Assembly (NCBI RefSeq): GCF_022346545.1
Contig: NZ_JAKRNU010000006.1
Location: 124,001-188,000, forward strand
Direction of reading: 5' to 3'
From: Sporosarcina sp. ACRSM
GTDB lineage: Bacteria > Bacillota > Bacilli > Bacillales_A > Planococcaceae
DNA: 64,000 bases
Shown: in pieces, positions 8,520 through 17,040 of the stretch
How the letters are laid out: every line of letters begins with the position of its first letter
How positions within the stretch are numbered: position 1 is the first letter of the stretch
Made by a program: the position numbers and the translations under genes
The notes under the pieces: model-generated
Told to the model about the DNA's origin: nothing
Seen by the model: the letters and a program-made list of their open reading frames with translations, nothing else
The model's database searches: none

Positions 8520-9989
8520 TTACTTTTTAATCGTTATTGTTTTCGCTTCTGTATAGAAATCGAAACTATGTCGACCGCCTTCGCGCCCGATCCCGCTCGC
8601 TTTCGCCCCACCGAAAGGAGTACGCAGATCGCGGACGTACCAGCAGTTGACCCATAAGAGACCTGAATGGACTTGTGAAGTGACTCGCTGACCACGGCGA
8701 AGATCATTTGTCCAGACAACACCCGCTAATCCGTAAATGGAATCGTTCGCAATACGGATGGCGTCTTCTTCCGTTTTAAATGGAATGACGACAGGAACAG
8801 GTCCGAAAATTTCTTCCTGTGCTACGCGCATACTATTGTCCACATCATATAAAACCGTCGGCTCGTAGAAGTTTCCTTCAGGCAGATCAGCAACTACTTT
8901 ACCGCCATAAGCCAGCTTCGCGCCTTCTGCAAGGCCAATTTGTACATAGTCATCAACCGATTTTAAGTGACCACTTGAAACAAGAGCTCCCATATCTGTT
9001 GTTTCATCAAGCGGATCGCCGACTTTGATGTTCTTAACGGCTGCAACAAATTTATCTAAGAATTGATCGTAAATACTTTCTTGAACAAGAATTCTTGAAC
9101 CTGCTAAACAAATTTCCCCTTGGTTGCGGAAAATTGCCTCAATTGAACCCGCAACTGCTTCATCAAGATCTGCGTCTTCAAATACAATATTTGCAGATTT
9201 CCCGCCTAGTTCAAGCGAAACAGGAATTAAGTTTTCAGCCGCATTACGCATGACTGTTTTCCCTGTATTCGATTCACCTACAAAAGAAATACGGCGGACA
9301 GATGGATGCGTTGCCATTTCTGTTCCTACTGTTCCTCCAGGGCCCGTGATAATGTTCAGCACACCCGGCGGCAATCCTGCTTCGTTCGCGATTTCCCCTA
9401 ACATCACAGCACTTAACGGTGTATAGGAAGCGGGTTTCACCACAACCGTATTACCAGCAGCTAATGCAGCAGATGCTTTCCATGTCAATTGCATGAAAGG
9501 CAAATTCCAAGGAATGATCAGGCTCGTTACACCCGCTGGTGCGTATTGGACATAGGACATATGTTTACTCATGTCATAATGCTCATGAACCATATACTTT
9601 GCCATCTCTGCGAAAAAGCGGAAGTTAGAGGCAGCGCGTGGAATATCAAAATCGCGGCTTTCCTTAATCGGCTTTCCGACGTCTAACGTTTCAACGTAAG
9701 CGAGTTGGTCCACTTTTTCCATAATCAAGTCAGCCATCTTGCATAAAATTTTCGATCTTTCCTCTACCGGCATATTGCTCCAGACACCGCTCACAAATGT
9801 TTTTTGCGCTACGTCAATGGCAAGCTTAGTATCTGCTTGTCCGCCATTTGCGACAGTCGCTAATTTTTTATTTGTAGCTGGATTCAGGGAATCGAACGTT
9901 TCTCCTGAAAGTGCATTTACATATTCGCCGTTTATAAAAAGTTTTGCATCTTGAATCTTCTTTTGTTCAGCTACTAATGCTTTTGTCAC
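8520..9989 (-). CDS. 2-aminomuconate 6-semialdehyde dehydrogenase
   Basis: NAD-dependent aldehyde dehydrogenase, 489 aa, oxidising 2-aminomuconate semialdehyde to 2-aminomuconate. The fold signatures are present: IIPWNLPFMQLTWK, the Rossmann-like VGESNTGKTVM, catalytic Glu in SLELGGKSANIVF and the nucleophilic Cys in FRNQGEICLAGSR. Specific assignment rests on context: it lies between the RidA-type 2-aminomuconate deaminase (12-nt gap upstream) and the hydratase, downstream of the dioxygenase and ACMS decarboxylase. An RBS GGAGGAGCGACAGTG precedes the ATG. A related 2-hydroxymuconate semialdehyde dehydrogenase activity cannot be excluded. Confidence 0.85.
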   Translation of the reverse strand: MTKALVAEQKKIQDAKLFINGEYVNALSGETFDSLNPATNKKLATVANGGQADTKLAIDVAQKTFVSGVWSNMPVEERSKILCKMADLIMEKVDQLAYVETLDVGKPIKESRDFDIPRAASNFRFFAEMAKYMVHEHYDMSKHMSYVQYAPAGVTSLIIPWNLPFMQLTWKASAALAAGNTVVVKPASYTPLSAVMLGEIANEAGLPPGVLNIITGPGGTVGTEMATHPSVRRISFVGESNTGKTVMRNAAENLIPVSLELGGKSANIVFEDADLDEAVAGSIEAIFRNQGEICLAGSRILVQESIYDQFLDKFVAAVKNIKVGDPLDETTDMGALVSSGHLKSVDDYVQIGLAEGAKLAYGGKVVADLPEGNFYEPTVLYDVDNSMRVAQEEIFGPVPVVIPFKTEEDAIRIANDSIYGLAGVVWTNDLRRGQRVTSQVHSGLLWVNCWYVRDLRTPFGGAKASGIGREGGRHSFDFYTEAKTITIKK

Positions 9990-10001
9990 TGTCGCTCCTC
10001 C

Positions 10002-10469
10002 TTACTCTTCCTCTATTTCAATAATCATCTCGATTTCAATCGCTGTATTATTCGGCAATTGCTGCATACCTACCGCCGAACGTCCATGCTTCCCTTTTTC
10101 GCCAAACAGTTTGCCGATTAGATCGGATGCACCATTCATCACTTTAGGCGTGTCCGTAAATTCCTCCGTACAGTTCACCATGCCGAGCACTTTCACGAAT
10201 TGTTTCACTTTGCTTAATTCGCCAATTTCGTTTTTAACAACGCTTAGTAAGTTCAACATCGATTGTTGTGCAGCTAAATACCCTTCTTCAACCGTTAACT
10301 CTCTACCTAGTTTACCGTGATACTGATCCACGCCCTGGCCAGCTGTGAACAATAAATTACCTGTTCGTACACAGCCGACGTAATCTCCATGGGCTGGGCG
10401 AAGAGGCGGTAGTTCAAGTCCCAGTTCTTTAAGCCTTTCTTCAGGTGTCAACACTTTTACTTCACTCAT
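10002..10469 (-). CDS. 2-aminomuconate deaminase (RidA/YjgF family)
   Basis: 155-residue member of the RidA family. In 3-hydroxyanthranilate pathways a RidA-like protein hydrolyses 2-aminomuconate to 4-oxalocrotonate and ammonia. The family core is visible: GNLLFTAGQGVD, LNLLSVVKNEIGELSKVKQFVKVLGMVN, and the C-terminal GKHGRSAVGMQQLPNNTAIEIEMIIEIE, where the Arg of the active site is retained (GRSAVG). Its start overlaps the stop of the ACMS decarboxylase gene (ATGA-type), indicating translational coupling. Somewhat longer than housekeeping RidA (about 125 aa), as are known 2-aminomuconate deaminases. Confidence 0.82.
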   Translation of the reverse strand: MSEVKVLTPEERLKELGLELPPLRPAHGDYVGCVRTGNLLFTAGQGVDQYHGKLGRELTVEEGYLAAQQSMLNLLSVVKNEIGELSKVKQFVKVLGMVNCTEEFTDTPKVMNGASDLIGKLFGEKGKHGRSAVGMQQLPNNTAIEIEMIIEIEEE

Positions 10470-11476
10470 CGTTTTACCTCTTCCTTTACCTTAATATTCA
10501 AAAACTCAAGCGCGTTCTTGCCCAAAATTGCCTGTCTCTGTTCTTCCGTCAATTCAACTGTGTCATCGATAACTTTACCTGGAGGAATCTCCCGGAGCAG
10601 GAATGGATAATCCGAACCCATAACAATTTTTTCATAGCCAAAACGGTCAATTAAATATTTTAAGTTCAAAGGATCATAATTTAAGGAATCAAAATAAAAG
10701 TTTTTCGCATAATGACTAGGTGGATGACTCGTTTGACGCAAATGCGGCCAAACTTTCCAGCCCTGATCTAGACGCGGTAAAATGTATGGAAAAGAACCTC
10801 CACCATGTGCGAAGCAAACTTTCAATTTTGGAAATTTCTCCATTACGCCACCGTTTATCAAACTTGCTGCTGCAAGTGCGGTTTCACTCGGCATGCCGAC
10901 TGTATACATAAAATTATGTCTTGGCATCCGCTCTCTTCCTAACGTTTCCCATGGGTGAATGAATAATGGAACTTCCCATTTTTCCGCCATTTCAAAGAAC
11001 TTAGTAAAAGCAGGATCATCCAAGTTTTCCCCATTTACATTTGTCCCGATTTCGATGCCCTTGAGACCTAGTTCATGGATACAGCGATCCATTTCTCGAA
11101 TCGAAACTTCGACATCTTGTAAGGGAACAGTGCCCAAACCGACGAAGCGGTCCGGATACTGTTTGACTGTATCTGCAATAAAATCGTTTTGAATTTTTGC
11201 CATCTCTTCCGCTGCATGCGGCTCTGCCCAATAAGAAAAAGTGACAGGAATCGGTGATAGGACTTGAATATCGACGCCTTCAGCATCCATATCTTGGATT
11301 CGTTTTTCTGGACTCCATACTTGATCCGTCACTTCACGGAACACTTGTCCAGCGACCATAATGTTTGCTCCGCAAGAACAAGTCTTCTCAAGTGTCGGCC
11401 ACCGTTCACCACCGAACTTTTCAACAAAATCAGGAATGTTTTCAGGAATAATATGTGTGTGAAAATCTACTCGCAT
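10466..11476 (-). CDS. nbaD: 2-amino-3-carboxymuconate-6-semialdehyde decarboxylase (ACMSD)
   Basis: Zn-dependent amidohydrolase-superfamily decarboxylase that removes CO2 from ACMS, the unstable product of 3-hydroxyanthranilate ring cleavage, preventing quinolinate formation. The 336-aa product begins MRVDFHTHIIPENIP (metal-binding HxH), contains LFIHPWETLGR, the metal His in CFAHGGGSFPYILPR and the C-terminal metal Asp in MGSDYPFLL. I favour the ATG at 11476 over the TTG two codons upstream because bacterial ACMSDs start directly at the first beta strand; GGGG lies 8 nt upstream. The 5' end overlaps the dioxygenase gene and the 3' end overlaps the deaminase gene. Confidence 0.92.
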   Translation of the reverse strand: MRVDFHTHIIPENIPDFVEKFGGERWPTLEKTCSCGANIMVAGQVFREVTDQVWSPEKRIQDMDAEGVDIQVLSPIPVTFSYWAEPHAAEEMAKIQNDFIADTVKQYPDRFVGLGTVPLQDVEVSIREMDRCIHELGLKGIEIGTNVNGENLDDPAFTKFFEMAEKWEVPLFIHPWETLGRERMPRHNFMYTVGMPSETALAAASLINGGVMEKFPKLKVCFAHGGGSFPYILPRLDQGWKVWPHLRQTSHPPSHYAKNFYFDSLNYDPLNLKYLIDRFGYEKIVMGSDYPFLLREIPPGKVIDDTVELTEEQRQAILGKNALEFLNIKVKEEVKR

Positions 11477-12015
11477 TTCCAAAGCCCCACTTCTTCAGAC
11501 ATCACATGTCCGCAGTTTTTACAAGTACGAAGCTCCTCGCTCCCGTTAAATTCTTCAATCGCGCCTTTTACTTGTGTTTCGATATTCGTCAATTGAACTG
11601 TTTTACGGTGCATTTCTTGGTCACATTCATCACAGAACCAAACGAAATCTTCAAGTTCACCTTCCGCACGTTTCCGCTCGATGACAAGTCCATATGTGTC
11701 TGCGACCCGGTGCGGAGAGTGAGGTACGTTTGCCGGAAGCATGAAAACTTCACCTTCTTTTACCGTAACCACTTCACGTTTACCATTGTTAATCACTTCA
11801 ACATAGCAATCTCCCTTGATTTGATAGAAAAACTCATCAGAAGGGTCAACGTGGAAGTCACGTCTTTTGTTTGGACCTCCCAAAATCATACAAATGAATT
11901 CTGAGTCTTCCCATAGAACTTTATTATTGACCGGCGGCTTTAGTTCGTTCTTATTATCCTCGATCCATTTCACTAAGTTAAAAGCATTTAATTTCGTCAT
12001 TGTAGATTCAGCCAT
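11467..12015 (-). CDS. nbaC: 3-hydroxyanthranilate 3,4-dioxygenase
   Basis: Fe(II)-dependent extradiol dioxygenase of the cupin fold that opens 3-hydroxyanthranilate to ACMS. The 182-aa protein has the metal motif FHVDPSDEFFYQIKGD (His and Glu ligands near residues 55-61) and the second His in NVPHSPHR. The C-terminus carries two Cys pairs, CDECD and CKNCG, the rubredoxin-like iron site typical of bacterial homologues. First gene of the overlapping ring-cleavage operon; the RBS GGAGGTTGG is strong. An IclR-type palindrome lies about 155 nt upstream of the start. Confidence 0.94.
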   Translation of the reverse strand: MAESTMTKLNAFNLVKWIEDNKNELKPPVNNKVLWEDSEFICMILGGPNKRRDFHVDPSDEFFYQIKGDCYVEVINNGKREVVTVKEGEVFMLPANVPHSPHRVADTYGLVIERKRAEGELEDFVWFCDECDQEMHRKTVQLTNIETQVKGAIEEFNGSEELRTCKNCGHVMSEEVGLWKCE

Positions 12016-12167
12016 AATTTTCCAACCTCCAATTGTTTTTTATAGAATTAATTTTCCCAGTCAAGCAACTCTAGCGAAAAGCCTTTCTTTTAGAATGCCT
12101 ACGCCATGTGATGACCTTTGGTGTATATACAATATAAAGGATTTGAATATTGGATAAAATCCGCTTT

Positions 12168-12182
12168 TTTCACAGTGTGAAA
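12168..12182. promoter_or_regulatory. IclR-type operator, TTTCACAGTGTGAAA
   Basis: Perfect 15-bp palindrome in the leader/promoter region of the 3-hydroxyanthranilate operon (12016-12245). The same motif with one or two changes occurs at 21394, 21410, 26663 and 27997, always near iclR or TRAP genes. Best guess: binding site of one or both IclR proteins of this window. Confidence 0.6.
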
Positions 12183-12245
12183 TTTCTAGAATCTTTTTAA
12201 TACATTTTTCATCAAAATCTATCCAGGTTGAAAATATTATGGGAT

Positions 12246-12470
12246 TCAATTTATCTTGTTGCTTTCCTCTAACGCTTTTTGCCTCCTATACTCCTTAATC
12301 GGAAGACCTCCAGCTCCCCAATGGGTATCTTCAATTTCGGTTACGATTACTCGCACTTGCTCAGGATTCACCTCTAAATCTTTTGCTGCGACTTCTGTTA
12401 CATGGGCAATAAAATCTCTAATTTGTTCTACACTTCTTCCTTTAATCACTTGAACTTGGATAATTGGCAT
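12246..12470 (-). CDS. 4-oxalocrotonate tautomerase
   Basis: 74-residue tautomerase that converts enol to keto forms of 4-oxalocrotonate. The chosen ATG places the catalytic Pro directly after the initiator Met (MPIIQVQVIKGR); a longer frame starting 12 nt upstream would bury that proline and is rejected. Numbering the mature chain from Pro1, Arg11 and Arg39 of the family are present and Trp50 replaces the usual Phe50. An AGGTG motif sits just upstream. It precedes the dioxygenase gene by about 230 nt in the same orientation and completes the set of enzymes from 3-hydroxyanthranilate to 2-oxopent-4-enoate. Confidence 0.9.
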   Translation of the reverse strand: MPIIQVQVIKGRSVEQIRDFIAHVTEVAAKDLEVNPEQVRVIVTEIEDTHWGAGGLPIKEYRRQKALEESNKIN

Positions 12471-12634
12471 AGGGCACCTCACATTATTTATTTTCTTTCC
12501 ATAAAAAAGATTTTCAACGGAACATTGATTTTATCCTGCTTATACTTTTGTCGCTTTAGTACCCCATTGTTGAATACTTAAAATTGAGATAAAATTAAGT
12601 TAAGGGAATTTTTCCTGTGCATGGAGGGATAGAT

Positions 12635-13270
12635 ATGGAGACTAGTGATAAAAATATCGATGGCAGAAAATTACGGTCAATCGCAACTCGACAAAAGTTA
12701 CTTGATGCGGCTTATGAAATCTTCTATGAGCGTGGATTTGAAAAAACGACGATCTCCCAAATTATAAAAAAAGCGAAAACCGGTTATGGAACTGCTTATG
12801 TTCATTTTAAAAGTAAAGATGATATTTTAATAATGCTAATGGAAAACGTCATGCAAGAGTTTTTAGAGTTGGCTAAAACACCCTTCAAACCTACATCAAA
12901 AAAAGAGGCAAAAGAGCTTGTTCTAGCCCAAGTGACATCTTTTCTCAAACTAGCAGAATCAAATCGGGAAATGTTCAAAGTCTTCTTAGAAGCAAATGGC
13001 CATTCTTCCTCTGTGAATGCAAAATGGAATGAAATTCGGCATGCATTTATTCACTACATCACAAAAGATATAACGTATGTGCAAAATGAGGGACTAGCTC
13101 GAACCGATGTAAAAGCCGCGCTTGTTGCTCGTTCATGGTTCTTTGCCAATGAAAACTATCAATGGGAAATCGTACGAAATGAAAATATCGCTCCGCTTGA
13201 AGAAATTGCTGAAACGATTACTACCATGTATATTGATGGACTATATTTGGGATCAACTACTAAATCTTAA
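12635..13270 (+). CDS. TetR family transcriptional regulator
   Basis: 211-residue regulator with an N-terminal TetR HTH: RQKLLDAAYEIFYERGFEKT followed by ISQIIKKAKTGYGTAYVHFKSKDD (residues 18-65, quoted in two parts). The C-terminal domain is unlike well-known subfamilies. The ATG at 12635 follows GGAGG with 7 nt spacing; a GTG 18 nt upstream lies before this RBS and is not preferred. Divergent from the tautomerase/3-hydroxyanthranilate genes and convergent with kynU, so it is a candidate regulator of kynurenine/3-hydroxyanthranilate catabolism; the ligand is unknown. Confidence 0.85.
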   Translation: METSDKNIDGRKLRSIATRQKLLDAAYEIFYERGFEKTTISQIIKKAKTGYGTAYVHFKSKDDILIMLMENVMQEFLELAKTPFKPTSKKEAKELVLAQVTSFLKLAESNREMFKVFLEANGHSSSVNAKWNEIRHAFIHYITKDITYVQNEGLARTDVKAALVARSWFFANENYQWEIVRNENIAPLEEIAETITTMYIDGLYLGSTTKS

Positions 13271-13275
13271 TTAAT

Positions 13276-13316
13276 AAGGACAATCTAGCTATAAATCGAC
13301 TACTAGACTGTCCTTT
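13276..13316. terminator. terminator between convergent tetR and kynU
   Basis: AAGGACAATCTAG / CTAGACTGTCCTT, one mismatch in 13 bp, followed by TTT on the plus strand; 6 nt after the tetR stop. Confidence 0.7.
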
Positions 13317-13361
13317 ACATTCGCTGGATCAATCTATCAGGACACTCACAAAATCCTCCCT

Positions 13362-14645
13362 TTAAGACACAACATTCCGTTCTTTGCTATATTGCTCATA
13401 TTGCTTCTCTTCAATAATCTTCTTTAGTGTTTGAATAGTATCCCAAACCTCAACATAGGACGTGTAAAATGCGACCGGTGCCAAGCGAATAATATTCGGC
13501 GGACGGTTATCCGGTATGATCCCATTATCAATGAGTGCTTTACAAATTCTAATCGCTTCTTTATGTTCCAAACAAATATGACCACTGCGACGTTCATCCT
13601 CTTTCGGATTCCCAATCGTAAATCCTAAGCCAGCTAATTCCTGGTTGATCAAATCCATCATATATCGTGTAATATGCAATGACTTTTCACGGATATTTTC
13701 AATACCAGCTTCGGCAAACATTTCTAAGGAACCGATGATCGGCGCTAAGCTAAGTACATGTGACGTCCCTATTTGTAATGCGCCTGCGGAACATTCGACA
13801 TCCAATGTGTGAGACATATCGAATTGCTTGTCTTTTTTCGAGCTGTACCACCCAGCCAAACCTGGACGTGTACCAAAATGTTTTTTATGAACATATAGAC
13901 CCGCCACCGATCCTGGTCCACCGTTCAAATACTTATAATTGCACCATACGGCAAAGTCCACATCCCACTCACTAAAAGAATGAGGGACCGCTCCGATTGA
14001 ATGGCATGCATCGAATCCAATCAAAATCCCTCTCGCATGCGCTTCTGCAGTTAAACGCTGTATGTCTAATAATTGACCACTTCGATACAAAACTGTCGGT
14101 AAAAAAATCAAGGCGACTTCGTCAGTCATCGCTGCAATAATGTCATCCTCTTCAATAACTCTACCATCTTGGCTTTTTACGCGGATCAGATGTTCCGCCG
14201 GATCAAGGCCTTGCAATAGAATTTGACTTTGCAATGCGTAAATATCTGACGGAAATGTCAGTTCATCAGCTAAAATCTTCGTACGCTTCCCCACCGGTTT
14301 ATAAAAAGTGGATACGACTTGATGAATATTCGACGTTGTGGAACCGCTTACAATAACCTCTTCTTTTGACGCACCGACAAGTGGTGCACACATTTCCCCT
14401 AATTTTTCGGGTAAGAAAAACCAAGGGTATTTACCTTGTGTCCACCCTCTGATTCCATACTGCTTCCACGAATCCATTAATTCTTCGACGTTTTTTTCTG
14501 CGCGTTTTGACATTAGTCCAAGAGAGTTCCCATCAAGATAAGTGATTCCTGGTTGCAGATAAAATTCATCTCGATACTTATTTAATTTATCCTTTCTATC
14601 TTCCTGTTGTGCATGTTCTCTACTTAATTCAATTGTTCTTTTCAA
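13362..14645 (-). CDS. kynU: kynureninase
   Basis: PLP-dependent hydrolase cleaving L-kynurenine to anthranilate plus alanine (or 3-hydroxykynurenine to 3-hydroxyanthranilate). The sequence has the kynureninase signatures [35 protein letters not shown] (in the N-terminal third), [32 protein letters not shown] and the PLP lysine in [14 protein letters not shown]-terminal [19 protein letters not shown] is also typical. I choose the TTG at 14645 (GAGGTGG, 5 nt spacing), giving 427 aa. It has its own sigma-A promoter with an operator over the -35. No tryptophan dioxygenase or kynurenine 3-monooxygenase is present, so kynurenine must be imported or made elsewhere. Confidence 0.95.
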   Translation of the reverse strand: MKRTIELSREHAQQEDRKDKLNKYRDEFYLQPGITYLDGNSLGLMSKRAEKNVEELMDSWKQYGIRGWTQGKYPWFFLPEKLGEMCAPLVGASKEEVIVSGSTTSNIHQVVSTFYKPVGKRTKILADELTFPSDIYALQSQILLQGLDPAEHLIRVKSQDGRVIEEDDIIAAMTDEVALIFLPTVLYRSGQLLDIQRLTAEAHARGILIGFDACHSIGAVPHSFSEWDVDFAVWCNYKYLNGGPGSVAGLYVHKKHFGTRPGLAGWYSSKKDKQFDMSHTLDVECSAGALQIGTSHVLSLAPIIGSLEMFAEAGIENIREKSLHITRYMMDLINQELAGLGFTIGNPKEDERRSGHICLEHKEAIRICKALIDNGIIPDNRPPNIIRLAPVAFYTSYVEVWDTIQTLKKIIEEKQYEQYSKERNVVS

Positions 14646-14690
14646 ACTTCCCACCTCATTTAATTTTGTTTTTATTCTGAATATATAGCA

Positions 14691-14719
14691 ATTGTATAAT
14701 GTTTATGACATAACGTCAA
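14691..14719 (-). promoter_or_regulatory. kynU promoter with overlapping TGAC-N5-GTCA operator
   Basis: On the minus strand TTGACG, 17-bp spacer, TACAAT; start point expected near 14684, about 40 nt before the kynU start codon. The palindrome TGACATAACGTCA (14706-14718) covers the -35. The permease promoter at 16774-16802 carries the same operator at the same relative place. Confidence 0.7.
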
Positions 14720-14748
14720 TATCTTTTTTTTGATTAGAAAACAAAATA

Positions 14749-14797
14749 AAGAAGTGCGGAATTAAAAGTTTTTTAAACTTTTAATCCCGCACTTCTT
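14749..14797 (-). terminator. long perfect hairpin terminator of the 54-aa gene
   Basis: About 23-bp arms (AAGAAGTGCGG..AAAGTTT and complement) with one A/C mismatch and a short loop, 11 nt after the stop of the small Cys-rich gene; flanked by A-rich/T-rich sequence. Confidence 0.75.
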
Positions 14798-14807
14798 ATG
14801 ACAATTT

Positions 14808-14972
14808 TTATACAAGGTCTGCTTCTTCCCATTGTTCCTCGCGGTAAAAACAAACTTTACAATTTTTGCATTCATTCCCGCAACCTTTTGAATCATCTTG
14901 CGTGTCTTTCAAGAGTTCTTCATTCGGATATTCCATTACAGCCAGACGTTCCAGATCAGTTGGTTTGCTCAT
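14808..14972 (-). CDS. small Cys-rich protein, 54 aa, unknown function
   Basis: Short reading frame with a good RBS (AAGGAG, 9 nt before ATG) and its own hairpin terminator immediately downstream, so it is very likely expressed. The product starts MSKPTDLERLAVMEYPNEEL and carries a compact cysteine cluster CGNECKNCKVC (residues 31-41), followed by an acidic tail EEQWEEADLV. The spacing C-x3-C-x2-C-x2-C suggests a metal (Zn or Fe-S) site. It lies between kynU and the permease gene. I do not recognise a named family. A ferredoxin-like or zinc-binding accessory role is only a guess. Confidence 0.65.
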   Translation of the reverse strand: MSKPTDLERLAVMEYPNEELLKDTQDDSKGCGNECKNCKVCFYREEQWEEADLV

Positions 14973-15101
14973 CGTCAATCGCTCCTTGATTAGTATTTGT
15001 TATCTTAATTTATCAAAAACGATTATGCTAAACTCTCCTATTTTTTCACGACCTGAAAAAGTTAGAATAATAAATCTATGTCTCTCTAAATAATGCAAAA
15101 A

Positions 15102-15143
15102 GACTGTTTAGAAAGTCCCTTTCAACAGACTTTCTAAACAGTC
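15102..15143 (-). terminator. terminator of the amino-acid permease gene
   Basis: Perfect 16-bp arms GACTGTTTAGAAAGTC / GACTTTCTAAACAGTC with a 10-nt loop and TTTTTGC on the minus strand, 35 nt after the permease stop. Confidence 0.9.
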
Positions 15144-15177
15144 ATAAGTGATGTGCTAGCACCTTTCAGTTTTCCAA

Positions 15178-16608
15178 TTATTTCATAAGATTTGTGCTTT
15201 CTTCAGCTTTTAATTCTTTCAAAGGCTGTTTAACGTTCACTTTCTTCCAGATAAAATAAGAGATTGTCAGAATGATAAGCCAAGGAATTCCATACTTCAA
15301 TGTTTCGTGAAAATCAGGTGAATACCAAGTGGATAAAACGACTAATAATAGTAAAGCCGCGCCTGCCATTGTTAAATAAGGGTAACCAATCATGCGGACT
15401 GGCAATTTTCGTCCCCCTATCGCATCCCATGTTTTCCGGAACTTCAAATGTGTGATAAAGATCATAAACCAAGTAAACATCGCGCCAAAGCTAGAAATCG
15501 AAATCATGGTAGCAAAAGCTGTTGCTGGTGAAATAATTGTATAAAGTGTTGCGATGGCAATTCCAATCGCAGATGTCGCTAATGCAACCGCAGGAACAGA
15601 TCGCTTATTTAGCTTGCCAAATGCTTTTGGTGCAAATCCTGCACGCGATAATGAAAACATCATTCTTGTAGATACATAGAGCATGCTATTCATAGCGGAA
15701 AGTGCCGCTACAAGAACGACAAAGTTCATCACGCCCGCCGCACCTGGTATACCGACAATCTCCATAACCTTTACAAATGGGCTTTTTTCAATCCCTGCCC
15801 CACCCCAAGGAACAATCATCAACATTAACGACAGCGTTAACAAATAAAAAATAACGAGTCGAAGAACAGCGGATTTAAGTGCAATCGGCACTGCTTTTTC
15901 AGGGTTTTCGGCTTCTCCGGCACTTACGGCAATCATTTCAATACTTAAGTAACTGAACAACGATATAAAAATTGCAAACCACATGCCTGTAAGCCCATTC
16001 GGGAAGAAACCACCGTCATTTGTATAGTTTTGTAGACCGATATTTGCCGCTGGATCTGCACCGACAATTACGAAGACTGCCAATAAAATAAAACCAGTAA
16101 TTGCAGCGATTTTGATAAACGAAAGCCAATATTCTACTGCGCCAAATAAATTAACACTCGTTGCGTTGACAAATATTAAGAGACCAGAGAACAATAGCAC
16201 CCAAACAAAAGCCGGTACTGTTGGAAACCAATATTTCATATAAATAGCGATCGCTGTCACTTCTGTTCCAACCGCACAAACTAAACAAAACCAATAAGAA
16301 TATCGAACAGAGAAACCGGCCCATCGACTCACATAACGTTCCGCATAAGCGCCAAACGATCCGGAAGTCGGATGTGCAACTGTCATTTCAGCAAGACACC
16401 CCATAAGTAATAACGCGATAAGCGCCCCAATTGCATAGCTTATAATCACACTTGGACCAGCCGTACTAATAGCAAAACCGCTTCCTAAAAATAAACCGGT
16501 TCCAATTGCGCCGCCAATCGCAATCATTGTTAACTGTCGTGTCGTCAAACCACGCCTTAGGCCCTTTTCACGATCAATGATTTCTTGAAGCTGTCGATCT
16601 GTTGTCAT
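15178..16608 (-). CDS. amino acid permease (APC superfamily, AAT family)
   Basis: 476-residue, 12-helix amino-acid:proton symporter. The N-terminal motif is diagnostic: RRGLTTRQLTMIAIGGAIGT then GLFLGSGFAISTAGPS (residues 18-53), with TVAHPTSGSFGAYAERY after TM2 and the YLSIEMIAVSAGEAENPEKA segment. Closest in style to aromatic/branched amino-acid permeases (AroP, ProY, GabP class). It is probably the importer of an amino acid such as kynurenine, tryptophan or phenylalanine given the neighbours; substrate is inference. A strong sigma-A promoter with a TGAC-N5-GTCA operator and a downstream cre site suggests both specific and carbon-catabolite control. Confidence 0.87.
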   Translation of the reverse strand: MTTDRQLQEIIDREKGLRRGLTTRQLTMIAIGGAIGTGLFLGSGFAISTAGPSVIISYAIGALIALLLMGCLAEMTVAHPTSGSFGAYAERYVSRWAGFSVRYSYWFCLVCAVGTEVTAIAIYMKYWFPTVPAFVWVLLFSGLLIFVNATSVNLFGAVEYWLSFIKIAAITGFILLAVFVIVGADPAANIGLQNYTNDGGFFPNGLTGMWFAIFISLFSYLSIEMIAVSAGEAENPEKAVPIALKSAVLRLVIFYLLTLSLMLMIVPWGGAGIEKSPFVKVMEIVGIPGAAGVMNFVVLVAALSAMNSMLYVSTRMMFSLSRAGFAPKAFGKLNKRSVPAVALATSAIGIAIATLYTIISPATAFATMISISSFGAMFTWFMIFITHLKFRKTWDAIGGRKLPVRMIGYPYLTMAGAALLLLVVLSTWYSPDFHETLKYGIPWLIILTISYFIWKKVNVKQPLKELKAEESTNLMK

Positions 16609-16671
16609 TCCCTTTTCCTCCCCACTGTCAAATTATTTCTTCTGGACATCTTTCGTCCTTTCCACAGGAAT

Positions 16672-16685
16672 TGAAAACGCTTTCA
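16672..16685. promoter_or_regulatory. cre site (CcpA box)
   Basis: TGAAAACGCTTTCA matches the Bacillus cre consensus TGWAARCGYTWNCW perfectly. It lies in the leader of the permease transcript, roughly 85-95 nt after the predicted start point, a position typical of roadblock repression. Confidence 0.75.
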
Positions 16686-16773
16686 TTTGATTTCAAAATC
16701 AAGACCTCCGTCTACTCTATTTCTAGCTTTCACCTCTTTCATCCTGTCAACATAGAATTTTCAGTATATTAGA

Positions 16774-16802
16774 ACTATAACAACTACATGACGTCATGTC
16801 AA
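16774..16802 (-). promoter_or_regulatory. permease promoter with overlapping palindromic operator
   Basis: TTGACA, 17-bp spacer, TATAGT on the minus strand: a near-consensus sigma-A promoter. The palindrome TGACGTCATGTCA and the larger ACATGACGTCATGT (16786-16799) overlap the -35, as at kynU. Confidence 0.8.
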
Positions 16803-16822
16803 TAACATTTTGTCATTTTGAA

Positions 16823-16859
16823 CAAAAAATAACTGCCTTCTAAATGAACCGAAGACAGT
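16823..16859 (-). terminator. terminator downstream of the isochorismatase-family gene
   Basis: ACTGCCTTC / GAAGACAGT stem, followed by ATTTTTTG on the minus strand. It is about 180 nt after the stop of the gene at 17041. The stretch 16862-17040 in between holds no gene I can support. Confidence 0.6.
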
Positions 16860-17040
16860 CACTTCTTACCAAGCCTATTTCCCAGCGTTTATCAATTCTA
16901 TCGACGGCATCAGTAAAATCACCATTGATGCTATCACTATTACCAATGCCTACACTGTTGTGTGAATTTAATCCAAACTTTTTTATGAATTTACGCTGTC
17001 CAATTTGACTAATATACTCCAGACTTTAGTGTGGGGCCTC

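Noticed and set aside
16862..17040. Short open frame (about 60 codons) downstream of the isochorismatase-family gene
   Set aside because: No convincing start codon or RBS and no recognisable motif; could be a gene remnant but not supportable.
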